A stretch of DNA of 64,000 nt, from the NCBI GenBank assembly GCA_030704615.1, contig CM060732.1, positions 80,251,171 through 80,315,170 on the forward strand, given 5' to 3'. The position numbers were made by a program, and so were the translations under genes. The notes under the pieces were generated by a model. That model saw only the letters and a list, made by a program, of their open reading frames with translations, did no database searches and was not told the DNA's origin. The stretch comes from Takakia lepidozioides. Its lineage: Eukaryota > Streptophyta > Takakiopsida > Takakiales > Takakiaceae. Shown piece after piece: positions 10,990 to 22,853 of this stretch. Each line of letters starts with the position of its first letter. The first letter of the stretch is position 1.

Positions 10990-11007
10990 GCAACCCCTTC
11001 TCCACCA
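10990..11007 (-). other. Candidate primer binding site
   Basis: On the minus strand, TGGTGGAGAAGGGGTTGC starts directly at the inner edge of the 5' LTR. TGG next to an LTR pairs with the CCA end of a tRNA primer. The rest does not fit the common iMet primer site (TGGTATCAGAGC), and I could not assign the tRNA. Confidence 0.5.
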
Positions 11008-11501
11008 AGATTCTCACCCACCCCGTTATTCCTCTTCCTCTACGGGTATTGAGCTATCACGGGGATGTGTGCTCGGTAAAACAGGCTAGCGAGATAGGTA
11101 GGATCCAATGGAGAGGAGTCAGAATCATTCACATGGGTTAGCAGCACATCCTCACTCACACCTTCTTCATCCAAATCTCTCACACATGTACACTAGGGTT
11201 TACACACCAAACGTACACCACCGCCATAAGCGTCGTGCTGATCTTTTTTATAAACGAAGGCCCACAATCTCATCTAACCAAGTGACAAGCCCTGATTGGT
11301 TATTTGGATTCCATTTGGGTGTCTGTCCAGATAGGATGCCACCTCATTCTATTTTAGAGATAAGCTAGCTGTTAATATAAGACAATACTTAGTTTAAAAA
11401 TAGATTGTTTCCAGCTGGTTTCATCCAAGCCCTTTTCCAATGGTCAAGCGTCTGTCCATCCAAATGTCGAAAAGGTAGGTAGAGGGAATCTAGCCATTAC
11501 A
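11008..11501 (-). repeat. Right LTR (5' LTR of the minus-strand element)
   Basis: This is the 494-bp partner of 4725-5526. Both copies share edges: AGATTCTC on the left and GCCATTACA on the right. On the minus strand the LTR begins TGTAATGG and ends AGAATCT, so the 3' edge is not the canonical CA. It lacks the 308-base segment of the left copy. Confidence 0.85.
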
Positions 11502-14500
11502 GTAGCTCCATCCATCCTTGAGATGGTATATCTGTAACGCTTAATAAAATATCCAAACCAGACGACTTCAATGAGTTTGTCTGAAATCAAAACGCCGCAT
11601 AGTTTTATGAGTTTGTCTGACACACGGATTTCTCAAGTGTTAGTTTGGCCCGTCTTTCTGACGCTTATATCTCCCTCTCTATTTGGAAAAGTGTTTTACT
11701 ATATCATGGTCTCATAAATGGAAATTCTAAGGATGGGTAAAAAATGGATCCAGCGTGGACGAAAAAGCCACGAAATCCCCGAGCTCACTTTTCCGATTCT
11801 GGCCCCAAACTCGTGGATTCGCGACGTGCTTTTTGCCGCGTGGCAGGAAATAAAGGGTTAACGAAGGGTCGCAGCACTCAAAGGAGGCCACGCGGCAGGA
11901 GGGCAGCAGCAGAATGATAAGGATCTGCGCATTGTATACTCACAAAGTACGCGCGCTTGGCTGCTTCTGATTATGGACCAGGGCCCGTACCCCCTGCGTG
12001 ACACAGTGGTCCGCCCACTCTTCGCCTGCCACGCTACCACATGTGTGTCAGACAGTCCCAATCCGGGTTACATGATCTGACACAAAAATCTTTTGGCTTG
12101 GCTTCCGCTGCACTCGAATGGCGACGCGTGTCGATTTTCGTGTCGGTGTCAGAATCTTTAGATATTGGTGGTGGGGGGAAAACTTACCGGTCACGCAGCA
12201 GGGTTGGTTAGGGTTGGTTAGGGCTGGTTAGGGTGACGGGGGGCATGGGACACTGTTTGAAAGGGGGTTGCAGTTTTGAACGGACGACTTGCAGTGTGGT
12301 GGACTATTTGAAGGGTTCGGTCAACGCCCGCCATTTTTTTTCCCCGGACAGAATCGTGGTGGAAAAAGAGGACGGAAAAGGGTCTCGGAAAGCGTCGAGA
12401 AGGGAGTGCTGGGCGACCGGGAGTAGGGGGTCAATCCAGAGTGGTTGTTGACCGGGAGTCGACTGGTCGCCCACTCGGCACCGAGCTGCTGTAGTGAAGG
12501 AGCACGAGGGGTCCTCGCGGTACTGCAACAAAGTGCGTTGATTTGAAACTCGGACACGACGAATCGAGAAGACAGCGTCCACCGACTTGCTGATGTCAAG
12601 TATAAAGTAAAGTATAAGAGATCGATGCAGGTTGTGAGGGATGGAAATAGTTCGATGCTGTCTGGGGCATTATAGAAAGAAAAAGTTCTCCCAACAGTGA
12701 TGATGACCGAAAAGGGATTTAATTTTCGCCTGGTTATGAGCTGAGCTGACACTAAGCAAAAAGCGTTCCGGAAGGGTGCTGATAAACAACGATCGAGTCA
12801 GGCTCGTCAGGCTCAGTGCTTTTGAAACCTTCTGAGCCCAGCTTGGTGACCGTCATAGGACAGTCATTTGTAGATGTGATCTAACTTTTAGTTTGCCAGG
12901 TCCGATCTTCATAGATTGTTTCCTGAAATCGGTCTCAGCTAATTACCCGGGTCACTGCAGGACTTTAGTTTCTTGCACGATTCAGCTGGCTAAATTTTCG
13001 TTTTAGGCTACTACAATGCTTGTACAGCCAATTAGAGCGCAGCGCTATTCAGCCATATTTTGTGGCGCCCTAAAACTATGTACTACATGTAACTCCTCCG
13101 TATAAATGCAGGTCTACTCTGCGATTCAGATTTGGTTGCAGTCAATTGCCGCACAAGATCCTACTGAAAGTGCGTCAGCATCTGCCCAAAAATGCAGAGT
13201 CCTGTGTAAAGCTGCACCACACGGAGAGCGGAGGCAGATTCCTTCCACATTGCTTGTTGGACTGTTCATCCATAGGTCATAGTTTAGCTTACGTATCTAA
13301 TGGACATCGTGATCCCTGGCTAGTCTAGGTATACGGCTCATAACAAGGAAAAACAGCTCATAGATCGAATATGGTTGGCTACGTACATACAGAGTTGTTT
13401 CCATCTAGCGTACGGGACCCGGGTAAGGAGAGTACCATCGAGGTTTGATTACATCATACACTAGCAACTGCATTTCAGATTCAGGGTTACTGAAAAATCT
13501 CCCAATTCTGCAAAAATAGATTGTGAAGAAAGACTGCAGCCGGTGTAGCGAATCCGGCAGGACCGTAACCATAAAAAGCCGTTGGAGAGTTTCGGGCCCT
13601 ACACAAGTGAGAGAAAACACAAGCCTGGCCAAGTTGCTACAGTGTAACGAGCTACTTTTACCTCGTTTAACCCAACTACTCTCAGACTGCGAAAGCTGTC
13701 TCTAAATCTAGCACTGCAGAGTGCAATATCGAAAGGAATATCCATGAACTCGATACACCGGCTTAGCGCAAAACTGCCATCAATCTCTCCAAGCCTCACA
13801 CCGTAGAATGGAGGCATATGTACAATGTTTCTCATCTCCCAACACTACTAGTGCAGGTAGAGCTCTCTTCAATTCCGCACAAGCTTTCACAACCATAGCC
13901 ACAGGCTTGAGATGGATGGGGAGGTTCCTTTGGTTCCAACGTTCTACGTTCAGGATCATCGTTCTGTTCTGACAGTCGTGGAACGCTGGTAAACACACGA
14001 GATGGTGGCGATCGTTATCTTGAGGATAACTTTGTGATCCGCTGGGGACTGCTTTGACCCACGGGATCGTGCCTACCGGTCAGACTCGTGCCGGAAAGGT
14101 CTAGCGCCTAGTGAAAACAGCACCACACCTGCATATTGCTAACCGCAGCGGTTAGTTAAGCACTGACTTGGTGCATTTATTTGTTTCCTCGGGCCCATCC
14201 GGATTCCTCATTCAATGCACACTCTTGATCAATTCTGGACCATGAACATATTAATCCCATATCGTTTGTAGCTTGTGCCGCAGTGCGCAGTGCAGTGAAA
14301 AGGTCTGTGGACGACAAGACCAAAATATCTGAGTCCTGCCTTTTGTCTGAAAATTCCCTCTTTAGCGCCGCCTCTGCTGCCTTGCAATGCGCTCGGTCTG
14401 CTCAGTTTCTATTCAAATTTCACTTTACTTATTACTGAGAACTCAGTGTGTACTAAACATATCTTACCTGACCCACTTCATTTTAATTACACCAACATAT

Positions 14501-15014
14501 TTGGTAAATCTTCTACCAGGGCAGTATATTCCGTTTTATTTCAACCGGTCGCAAATTAATTATAGTGGGAGGAAATACTAACCTCTTTCCGAGTAACGTC
14601 GTGGACGAAAGTTCCACCGGGCGTGTGGGATTGTTCTTAGCCTTAGATGGTGTGTCCGCGACCAGTATTATACACCACCCAATGGAAGATACCATCTATT
14701 AGGGAGCCGTTACGTACCGACCAATCTTATTATGGGTCCCATTAGACACTATTGCATTAATTTATTTTCATTTTTCAATTTTATGATTCTACATCTTCAA
14801 GATTTTCTGCAAGAAAGGGAGGAAGACCCCAATAATCTTCATTATAGAACGGGGAGGGATAAAACCGTCGAAGCCTCCTCATGAAACAGAATCAGATTGA
14901 GGGCAGTTAAAAACACTGAACGGATTTTGTTGACATTTTGTTGATCGGGCTGCTAAGATACTTAATTTTGGACTCGTAATCCTCCAAGTGAAGCCGGACT
15001 GTGAAGCCCCGGGA
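11502..15014. other. Long non-coding stretch
   Basis: No gene seen in 3.5 kb. A short telomere-like repeat lies at 12201-12234. A possible TATA word (CGTATAAATGCAGG) lies near 13100 with no recognisable frame after it. The plus and minus open frames here are under 150 codons and lack motifs. Confidence 0.45.
12201..12234 (+). repeat. Telomere-like short repeat
   Basis: Three tandem units of GGTTGGTTAGG type (one with GGCTGG) occur in a row, containing TTAGGG words as in variant telomeric sequence. Only about 34 bases are involved, so it is an interstitial motif and not a chromosome end. Confidence 0.6.
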
Positions 15015-15115
15015 ATATGCTTCCCTACTTTTGTAGAGCGTACCCACAAAAGGGGTAGTAGAAGTGGCTCTTAGTTACACTGGGTTCGGCCGGAGGCTTC
15101 TCTCTCTCCACTTTG
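15015..15115 (+). repeat. Dispersed repeat sharing GTGGCTCTTAGTTAC with 63720-63790
   Basis: AGTGGCTCTTAGTTACACTG followed by GGTTCGGCCGGAGGCTTCTC closely matches 63749-63790. Both end in CTCTCTCT. This marks two copies of a small repeat family, perhaps a SINE or LTR fragment. Confidence 0.5.
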
Positions 15116-15654
15116 AAACTTAGTATTGCTCGTGATCCGATTCGGAGAGATAAAAAAAAATAGCAAACCAAACAATTTGCAAAGAACTGGATGAGAGCTT
15201 GAAGAAAAATTATCCCAAATTTGTCCCCTTTAAAAAAACAAGTAGAAAAAATCTCAAATCATCATTTTTTGCAGTTAGTTTATATAAGTCCATCTGATAT
15301 TAAGTAGTCAAGCGAATGGAGGTGAGACACGTGCTGTTGTCCGACTGCTGAGGTAACTCTCGACGTCAACAAAATGACGTCAGACAGATCCTGTCCGTCC
15401 ACGTATCAGGACACGCGTCGCTTGTCAAATGGTCTAGATGAGCGCGTCGATTGGAACACGTGGTCGTCTGTGAGACGGAAGGGTTCCCTAGGTCCGCATT
15501 GGCTGGACCCACCTGTCTGGAAAAATCAATCGTCCGGCTTAGCCACCATGGTCTTATGGTTTAGTACTAAAATGTCACGTTTTGTTCGCCCGAAATCCCA
15601 CATGTATTTGTCACGAATTGGCGTTACGGCAAGTGCCATATTCGTGCGCCGATA

Positions 15655-15860
15655 AAACATATGAGATTATGTCTTCCGATTACGGATGGATCGTTCATAT
15701 TATTGTAAGATTAACTTGCAGTCGGAAACATATGAGATTATGTCTTCCGATTACGGATGGATCGTTCGTATTATTGTAAGATTAACTTGTAGTCGGAAAC
15801 ATATGAGATTATGTCTTCGGGTTGGATCGTTCGTATTATTGCAAAATTAACTCATAGTCG
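15655..15860 (+). repeat. 71-bp tandem repeat, three copies
   Basis: Copies start at 15655, 15726 and 15797 with AAACATATGAGATTATGTCT. The first two differ by only a few bases; the third lacks about 7 bases after ATGTCTTC. Each carries TGGATCGTTC and GATTAACTTG-type words and ends AGTCGG. The array lies about 1.6 kb upstream of the AP2/ERF start codon. Confidence 0.9.
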
Positions 15861-17459
15861 GAACTTACATCTTGGTTCGCATAAACTGAGCTTGCTTTAT
15901 TTCTAATCAATGTAACCCAACTAAAGAAACGGGTAGAACCGGTGAGGATTCGACAGACCGGCACGCGTCTCGGCTCAACTGAGGTTACTTTGACTGTGGG
16001 TACTAGGTAGAATGGGGTGGTTAATTAGGAGTAGGTTTAGCTAATGAACGTGGAGGTAATGGAGACGGTAAGTAATAAGCGTGGCGAGGTAAATTAGGGA
16101 TCCGCTGAAAAGCGCAGTGCTCCCCTCGTGGCTCTCACTCTTCTTCCAACGTGGAATCGAACGACTACTCTCACCAAGCTCTTGCGAGAAATCTGCGGCT
16201 TCCTTCCAACACCCACCTCGGAATTTGAATGTCCGCCATATCTCAGCACTTACAGTTCTAAAACTTTCCTCTCTCTGTCTCTGTCTCTGTCGCTCTCCCT
16301 CTCTCTCTCGTCGGAGACAAGTGCTGGAGAAGTTTCCAGTGCAGTCATTTCCTGTGTGAGACTCGATCGCTTTGTTTTGATCTCACTGCTCTCGTACTCT
16401 CTTGTTTCTCACAAAACAGTCCAACCCACGAACGCACAGACACTCATTCTCCAGCGCACCTGTACACAAATCTGCACTTTTAGATTTGTCTGCTTCCGAG
16501 AATTGGATCTCATCTCAGCTAAATTCAATACAGCCTCATTTCTTTTTTACCGTCTAGTCTCTCTTGTGAGAGCATTCTTGTAGTCCAGTTTTTTGGTAGT
16601 GAATTGGTCAGGTCTGCACAGTCCCTGTGGTCTTTTTTGAATCCACAGTGCTGTCCGAGTAGTGATTTGTTCTTGTAGCCTTGATTGTAGAGACTACCAC
16701 TGATCACAGAGAGAAAGCAGGGTAACTTTTTGCACCCTCCATTCTCCTTTGAAAGCTCTCCTATATTTCACTCCGTTGCGATTCCACATCTCATTTGAAG
16801 CACAACTTTTACAGTGCACACACACTCTCCAGGTCGAGTTTCTTTCACCGCACAAGCGAGGAGGATCTTTTCGTCTCTATCTTGAGTCTCTCTTTTTGGT
16901 GTACATTTTTTTTCAGTTCGAAGTGGTCCCAGTCGTTACTCTGTTTTTTTTTCACTGTGCACCAGGAGTGGGTTTACGGCTCGATTTTTCAAGCAGCCAT
17001 AGTTTACAGTGCGAGAGCTCACACAGCTCAAGGTGAGGATCACTCAAGACGTAACTCAAACTGTCCCTCTGTATTCCACTTGAGATCAAAGCTCTTTCCA
17101 CTTTTTTTCTTGCAAATCACCGCTAAGAAAAGCGAGGATCTCATCCTCCTCCTTCCCTCTCCATCACCTGCCAAATTAAAACGCAAGGATTGAAGGGAGT
17201 AAGAGGCTTTAGGAAGGGAGAATCTCTTTACGCAGTTGCGGGTAACCCAGCCGGACAACTGGCGACCGGGCGGGTGTTTGTTCCTCAAACCCTCTTGGGT
17301 GCTTGCTACAGATTACCAGACAAAGATAGACCGCGAGGCTTGAGAGGTTCAAAAGGCAAACAGCGATTTGTCTTTGAGCTGAATACTGCGGAAGGAGGCC
17401 GATCCTTGCCACGTTTGGGGATTCAAAGAGGGGCACAAGTCGGGGTCGAAAGAGATTGT
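15861..17459 (+). promoter_or_regulatory. Upstream region and probable 5' leader of the AP2/ERF gene
   Basis: No separate gene is seen. From about 16100 the sequence is rich in CT runs (TCTCTGTCTCTGTCTCTGTC at 16267-16310) and T tracts, as in plant 5' leaders. A GTGAGG word at 17032 could be a leader splice donor. The reading frame of the gene stays open upstream to a TTG at 17190, but has no ATG before 17460. Further upstream, CACGTG (G-box) words occur at about 15328 and 15456. Confidence 0.45.
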
Positions 17460-19469
17460 ATGGACAGTGGGAACAGGAGGCAAAGAGCCAACGCAATGGC
17501 TGTTCAGAGATTTCCTTCCGCGGCAGGACTGATCTTCACATCAGCGCCGGCAATGCGTCTGTCCGAAAGAGATTCGAGCTTTTCGGATATGGCTGTCAGC
17601 GGCTGTGAAAGAGGAAGCTTCTTGGACCTGGTTGCAGAGACCAGCAGTGAGAGGGAGAGCTTTCTTGACATGGGTGTCCCCAGTCTTAATGAGCCAGAAA
17701 GAGAGAGCTTTCTAGCAGAAACAAGTGAGGGAGATTTGCTAAGAGCTTTCGAGCCTTTCACTGATGAAGCCGCAGCATTGTCTCGGTTGCATCTACCAGA
17801 GAGCCCCGAATCCACATCCAGTTCGGCTTCTTCATCATATGGCACTGAGGCTGCGTTGCCCGAGGAGCAGAAACCGACGGGCTCAACACTGGAATCTTCA
17901 TCAAGATTGCCATTTCCTGGAACTGTGGCCAGTGGACTCTGCGATAATGTCAGTGAATTCCACAGTAATCTGGCCTCCCAACTGCCTTCTCTTCCCCAAG
18001 TTGCTCCTTTGCATAACTCCCCTTCATCTTATAGTACTCAAATGCTAGGGGCCTATGCCCAAACAGATGCCGGTGTTCTATCAGCAAGTTGGCCGCAAGT
18101 TCAAGGTGGCGAACACTACTATACACTGGTTGGGGGTTCTCCAGGCAGCTCGGTGAGTGCGATGGGCCTGTCAGAGTTACTACCTGTGCCCCAGCTGGGA
18201 GGAACTCAAATGCTGGGAGGCCAAGTTACATCACAACCTGGGCACGGCCCTTCGCCTCAGGAGCTCCAGCACTTGCAGCAGCTGCAGACAGCTCAATTAC
18301 AACAGCAGCAAATACAGCTTCAGCTCCAGCTCCAGGCAGCGCAGCAACATGCCATGAACCAACATATACAGCACCTCGAGCATCTGTCTACGCAAAGGCC
18401 ATGGAGCAGCACTTGTGAGGCCTTGAATCTGAGTCCCAGAGCTCTATCTATGAAACACCAGAAACTGGATAAGCGTTTAGGCCCCTCCCGTCAGGCAAAG
18501 CTGTTTCGAGGAGTGAGACAGAGACATTGGGGGAAATGGGTGGCAGAGATCAGACTCCCACGAAACCGCACGCGGCTTTGGCTGGGAACTTTTGATACTG
18601 CTGAAGAAGCAGCAATAGCCTATGATCAAGCTGCTTACAAACTTAGGGGAGAATACGCGCGCCTCAATTTCCCTCATCATCGGTTTCATCACGGCGGTAC
18701 CATGTCAGCTGGAGCTCATTCTAACCCGACTACTTGGATTAACATGGCGTCGACAAGCACTAATGGTGCCTCAGAAAGGGCTCGTGCCTCCACTGTGGAC
18801 GCAAAGCTCCAGGCATTCGTTTATCAGAAAGAGGCCGAGTGCCGAGGTTTTCCTATGGCTGGGTGTGGTGTCCAATGTGCCCCTGGCAGTGAGGCGGACC
18901 TCTCTAAGTCGAGTTTCCAGGTTACTCCTCAGTCCTCCCCTCAGAGTGTGACCCCTGCACCAGTCAAAGTCGAGGATATGTACCCTGCAAGTGGTGGGGT
19001 TGCTGAGAAATTCACCGATATCCAGAGGGCCGACAGTGGTCAGACCTTTCACAGCCCACCCATGCTGGTTTCCGGGGGCGAATCAGGATCTGGAAGCTCA
19101 TGCAAATCGGAGGTCACTGATATTTTCAACAGCGTTCTGGCCTCCCAAGGGTCCTCGGTGTGGGCAGATATTGACGAACACTTGCTCAACAGTGTTCCCA
19201 GTTTTGAGGTTGATATGTCGTGGGCGGTCGAGCTGCCCACGAACAACCCTGCTGCTGCTAGCCCTACTCCACAAGCGCCACCTGGTATAAGAACTTACAG
19301 CAGCAATATATCAAGTGGAATTTCAGAAGAATCATCTGGACGTAAACCCCCTCTATCGGCCACACGCAGCAATACGCCAGGTGCAGCACAAAGCTCAGAA
19401 ATGCAGCAAATCCATCCTTCTCTTGAATCATCGGCCCGCCAGGTCTATGTTTGGAGAGACTGTAAGTAA
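17460..19469 (+). CDS. AP2/ERF transcription factor, DREB A-6 (ERF group I) type
   Basis: A nuclear DNA-binding protein of 669 residues, predicted to bind GCC/DRE-like promoter sites. One AP2 domain lies at about residues 347-404: [20 protein letters not shown], then [20 protein letters not shown] and [13 protein letters not shown]. Val in WVAE with Leu-Pro after EIR is typical of the A-6/RAP2.4 subgroup. A Gln-rich stretch (about 267-310) precedes it, as in activation domains. Near the C-terminus, [10 protein letters not shown] resembles the conserved C-terminal PSxEIDW motif of that group. The N-terminal 340 residues are Ser/Glu-rich without a known domain. I chose the first in-frame ATG. 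It is longer than flowering-plant relatives (about 330-400). The stop (19467) overlaps GTAAGT at 19462, a good splice donor, so the last residues may be intronic. Confidence 0.9.
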   Translation: MDSGNRRQRANAMAVQRFPSAAGLIFTSAPAMRLSERDSSFSDMAVSGCERGSFLDLVAETSSERESFLDMGVPSLNEPERESFLAETSEGDLLRAFEPFTDEAAALSRLHLPESPESTSSSASSSYGTEAALPEEQKPTGSTLESSSRLPFPGTVASGLCDNVSEFHSNLASQLPSLPQVAPLHNSPSSYSTQMLGAYAQTDAGVLSASWPQVQGGEHYYTLVGGSPGSSVSAMGLSELLPVPQLGGTQMLGGQVTSQPGHGPSPQELQHLQQLQTAQLQQQQIQLQLQLQAAQQHAMNQHIQHLEHLSTQRPWSSTCEALNLSPRALSMKHQKLDKRLGPSRQAKLFRGVRQRHWGKWVAEIRLPRNRTRLWLGTFDTAEEAAIAYDQAAYKLRGEYARLNFPHHRFHHGGTMSAGAHSNPTTWINMASTSTNGASERARASTVDAKLQAFVYQKEAECRGFPMAGCGVQCAPGSEADLSKSSFQVTPQSSPQSVTPAPVKVEDMYPASGGVAEKFTDIQRADSGQTFHSPPMLVSGGESGSGSSCKSEVTDIFNSVLASQGSSVWADIDEHLLNSVPSFEVDMSWAVELPTNNPAAASPTPQAPPGIRTYSSNISSGISEESSGRKPPLSATRSNTPGAAQSSEMQQIHPSLESSARQVYVWRDCK

Positions 19470-20972
19470 TCGCCAATTCCTGTGGGTGAGGGGAGGCGAG
19501 GAGCTCTGTTGTTGTTTCTATGGATGGAGGCACCACCAGATTCGGAGGTGTGAACACAAAAGGCTTGGCTTTGGGCAATGCTGCTGAGATGGAGCTTGTT
19601 AGATCTGGTAACAGTTGCGGAGACGCTGGAGAAATTTTACTTCCAGCCACAAAGGTTTTATAATCTCCACCTTAGTGGTCTCACTAAGTCGCATTTTTGA
19701 GTCCGACTTGGGAGACAGCAGTGGTATTTTTCTTAGACATTCGCTGACAGAGTCAAGCCCTTTTCCAGTCACATTGGGCACTCTATTTGGTGGGTTCCAA
19801 AGTGGTTGCCTTGTGGCGCCCTCGTCCCACTCCCACACTGTATAGTTCATACTTCCTGCACATTTTGTCTCCAACACACACAGTCACTCTCTCACTTTTT
19901 GTTATGCTTCACAAACGCACTCACTTGAGGGCCCCCGCTTTGGGTTTCGGGGAAGGTCCCTCACTATAGTCACATGATGGACACACAACACACCCACCTC
20001 TCGAGGACTTTTGAGCTTCTGGGAGCTGCTGTCAGGTGGATGAGCTGTGGTGGACTCTCTTTGAACGAAGAAGTTGCGGACGGCTGAGGAGATGTCAATT
20101 GACAGGCGGCATTGTTTCAGTACTGTGCGAAGGGATACCCGGAGGGGTGTTCCTTACGGTGGCAGGACGAGGGACGACTACATCACAATGACAAATGGCA
20201 ACTGAAGGTCTCCGAACCCAAGAGTAGACAGCTTACAGGCACATTGGTCTTGAGTTGATAAACAATTGGAGGAGGATCTAGACTCATGGCAAAAGCTGGA
20301 AAGAAGTGGAGGTCATATAGTTGCCAGTCCCTAAAGGGCCTTCTGCACTGCATCCCCAGCAGGCGCCGTGGGCACGACACACTCATGATTTTTTGGAGAG
20401 TGTCTTGGATGCACAAAGCGACCAGTGATTTCCAGATCTTCCATATAGATAAATAACTTCTGGATTTCCTCGGTTGGATCACATGGGTTTGATCAGGTGT
20501 CTCACATGGAGCATTTGAACTGAGTCCTGACTGGCCCAAACAGATCACGGTTTGTAAAAGTGTTCCTAGTATCTAAATATCAGTTGGGTATGGGAATTGT
20601 GTGACTACTAAATAAAGCATGGTCCTATGCCATAAGAAAATTTATTATTATCTAGAGTTGGTTTTCCTTCAGATTTGAGTCCTCACGTCCTCACAGGGAC
20701 TAAGGATTAGTGGACCATTCCCCTTCTCTCTCTCTCCACTACGTAGTTCATGAACTTGAATCACTCTTTACCCAAACTTCTTACCTTTCTTGCAGCTGTC
20801 AATACTACCAAAGCTAGTGCAGCAGTAGTTGATGCAAAACATAATATTTCTATGATCGCTTATCTTGCAGCCTCCTTGCAGCAGGTGCCATTCAGGGAAT
20901 TCGATCTACTGTGGACATCTATAGTATTGGCATAGAGTATTTAAGCGTTGCGCATGCATACATCTTCAAATG
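19470..20972. other. 3' flank of the AP2/ERF gene, no further gene
   Basis: Probably holds the 3' untranslated region or a possible extra exon. A minus-strand open frame at 20548-20183 (121 codons) shows no family motif. A CT run (CTCTCTCTCTCCACTAC) lies near 20728. Confidence 0.4.
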
Positions 20973-21580
20973 GGCTTCGGGATTGAGTATGGAGATAACA
21001 TCTTGCAGCTATATCTAGATGTATGTGCAGCCTTGAACTTCAAGCCAGGAATGGGACATGAGTGACCGATATAGCTTCATGCTTGCGTTCGACGTCCACA
21101 TAACAGCGGAGATATATGTTCATCATCATACGAGTATACGTAGTTTGTGTTGTGTAGTGTCCTTCCAGTTTAGACGCGACCTCTTCTCATGTCCGGTCAC
21201 ATCTTGCACTCTTGGTGGAGTTAACTACCTAGCCTTGAACATATGCAAGGAAACATGCTCAAAATAAGTTTCAGCGATAGGCCCATTCGTCTGAGTACCT
21301 TATGGGCCTATTGCTGAAACTTGTTTTAAGCCGTGTTGCATCTGTTTGGCTACTAGGTAGTTGACTCCACCAAAGAGTCCAAGATGTGACTGGACATGAG
21401 AAGAGGTTTGGTCTGAATTGGAAGGACACTACACAACAAAAACTACGTATACTCGTATGATGATGAACATATATCTCCGCTGTTATGTGGACGCTCAAGT
21501 CCCATCCATTCCTGGCTTGAAGTTGAAGCCTACACATACAGCTGCAACATGTTATCTCCACACTCACACAATCCCCAAGC
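20973..21580. repeat. Imperfect inverted repeat (about 300-bp arms)
   Basis: The left arm (about 20973-21287) and right arm (about 21300-21580) are reverse complements with scattered differences. Shared words are GGAGATAACAT, CTTCAAGCCAGGAATG, CATAACAGCGGAGATATATG, CGAGTATACGTAGTTT and GTTTCAGC(G/A)ATAGGCCCAT. The loop at about 21288-21299 is only some 12 bases. A transcript would fold into a long hairpin. It could be a foldback element or a young hairpin-RNA locus. No coding motif was found. Confidence 0.85.
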
Positions 21581-22762
21581 AGCTGCAACAACAGATTTCT
21601 GACTACGGCATTACTTGATGACTACTACCTTCGAGCTGGAAGAACCGATAACCCAACCCTCAGCATTGTTAGAAGCTTTGCTCGTAAGCTTGCCTTTTTT
21701 TTTAATCAAGAGTACGAGCAAAGACTCCAGAACTCAAAAGCTCTATACAGTTAGAGTCAGAATATTCTGTGAAGAGCTCACTGCTCGTCCTAAGTCTTTA
21801 AAGTGCAAGACGTTGAAATCCTTACCTCAAGTCACTGTCTCCTCGTCTGCATCATCTTCCGATCACCTCCAGCGATCACAGGAAGGATGCCCACCTACAC
21901 AGTGACTTGAAAATGGCTTCCAAGCAACGGCAGAGCCCACCGTCTTATTTATTTATTACTATTATTTCTAAATTTGTAGTATAATAATTGTCTGAAATTT
22001 GAATATATATATAAGAAATGCTTGTACAATACTGATCTCACAAGTAGAATACTCATACCAGAACAAATGAGGAAAAGAGGGTGGTTGAGAATTGGTATGG
22101 CGGCTTGTATATAATTAGCCTGGTATGGTATCTCCTTTAATATAGCATGTTCACATAACAGATCAGCCACCTGATATTCCAGCATTTGTGCATTATGGTG
22201 AATTTCCGAAACTTTATCCATAATTCCTCTCTACAAGTAGCTGAGACATTTTGCCAAGTCCTAAACAACTAGGTCGTCCCCTGTTTGCAAAAAACAAAAG
22301 AAAAAGAAAAAACTAGGTCATCGCTGAGTGAAACTTGGGCATAATAGGGAGCCCTAGGGCGATTCATTATATCCGGTAATCACCTGACATGTGGCGATTA
22401 CCTCACTTCATGTACGAGAGCACGTGGATGAAACAGCGCTCTCATGGATAGCTCATGGATGAAACTAGTGCCATCGTGGATGACGAGCAATGAGTACAGG
22501 GAAGGACCATCTAGTACTGCGTCATATCTGCACCTCCAGACGCGATTGTGACCGTTGAAAACCGTCAGATCCGTCGTCTGTACATTAATCTGGTACTTTT
22601 CCTTTGTAATTCCCTGCTGTAAATGCCAAGTTCAGGGCCCCTCCGTGGTTATTTTTTCTACCTTTCCTAATGCATTTCAGAAATTTCAGTCCAAGCAGAA
22701 TATTAATGTGGGTTCCTTACGCCACGTAAGGGTGCTGGCGGCCAGGCAGCCGACGACTCTTT

Positions 22763-22853
22763 GACACGTGCTAGCTATCCATATTGAAAATAGTACACGT
22801 GGCAGAATGTAGCAACAGTGTGCTATCCATCTTTAAAAAACGTTACACGTGGC
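22763..22853 (+). promoter_or_regulatory. Cluster of three CACGTG (G-box/ABRE) sites
   Basis: GACACGTGC lies near 22763, and TACACGTGGCAG occurs twice, near 22794 and 22844. The two latter sites sit in a partly duplicated context (GCTATCCAT...AAAA...ACACGTGGCAG). ACACGTGGC is the classical ABA-response core. No gene start is seen close by. Confidence 0.4.

Larger units (their letters stand above)
4725..11501 (-). mobile_element. Decayed Ty3/gypsy LTR retrotransposon with internal inversion
   Basis: Two related direct repeats (4725-5526 and 11008-11501) flank gag, protease, reverse transcriptase, RNase H and integrase remains. The pol end reads on the minus strand, as does a small gag-like piece next to the right LTR, so the element runs right to left. 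A central block (about 8590-10435) with gag, zinc knuckle and protease reads on the plus strand. The two block ends carry an 8-bp inverted repeat, CAAAGGTG at 8585 and CACCTTTG at 10432. Flipping the block makes the frames continuous at both junctions. Stops and frameshifts show the copy is dead. No target-site duplication is visible (left flank AAGCC, right flank GTAGC). Confidence 0.85.

Noticed and set aside
17190-17459. Upstream extension of the AP2/ERF frame
   Set aside because: It starts at TTG, not ATG, and has no known motif, so the first ATG at 17460 was taken as start.
20183-20548. Minus-strand frame of 121 codons downstream of the AP2/ERF gene
   Set aside because: No family motif; could be 3' untranslated sequence.
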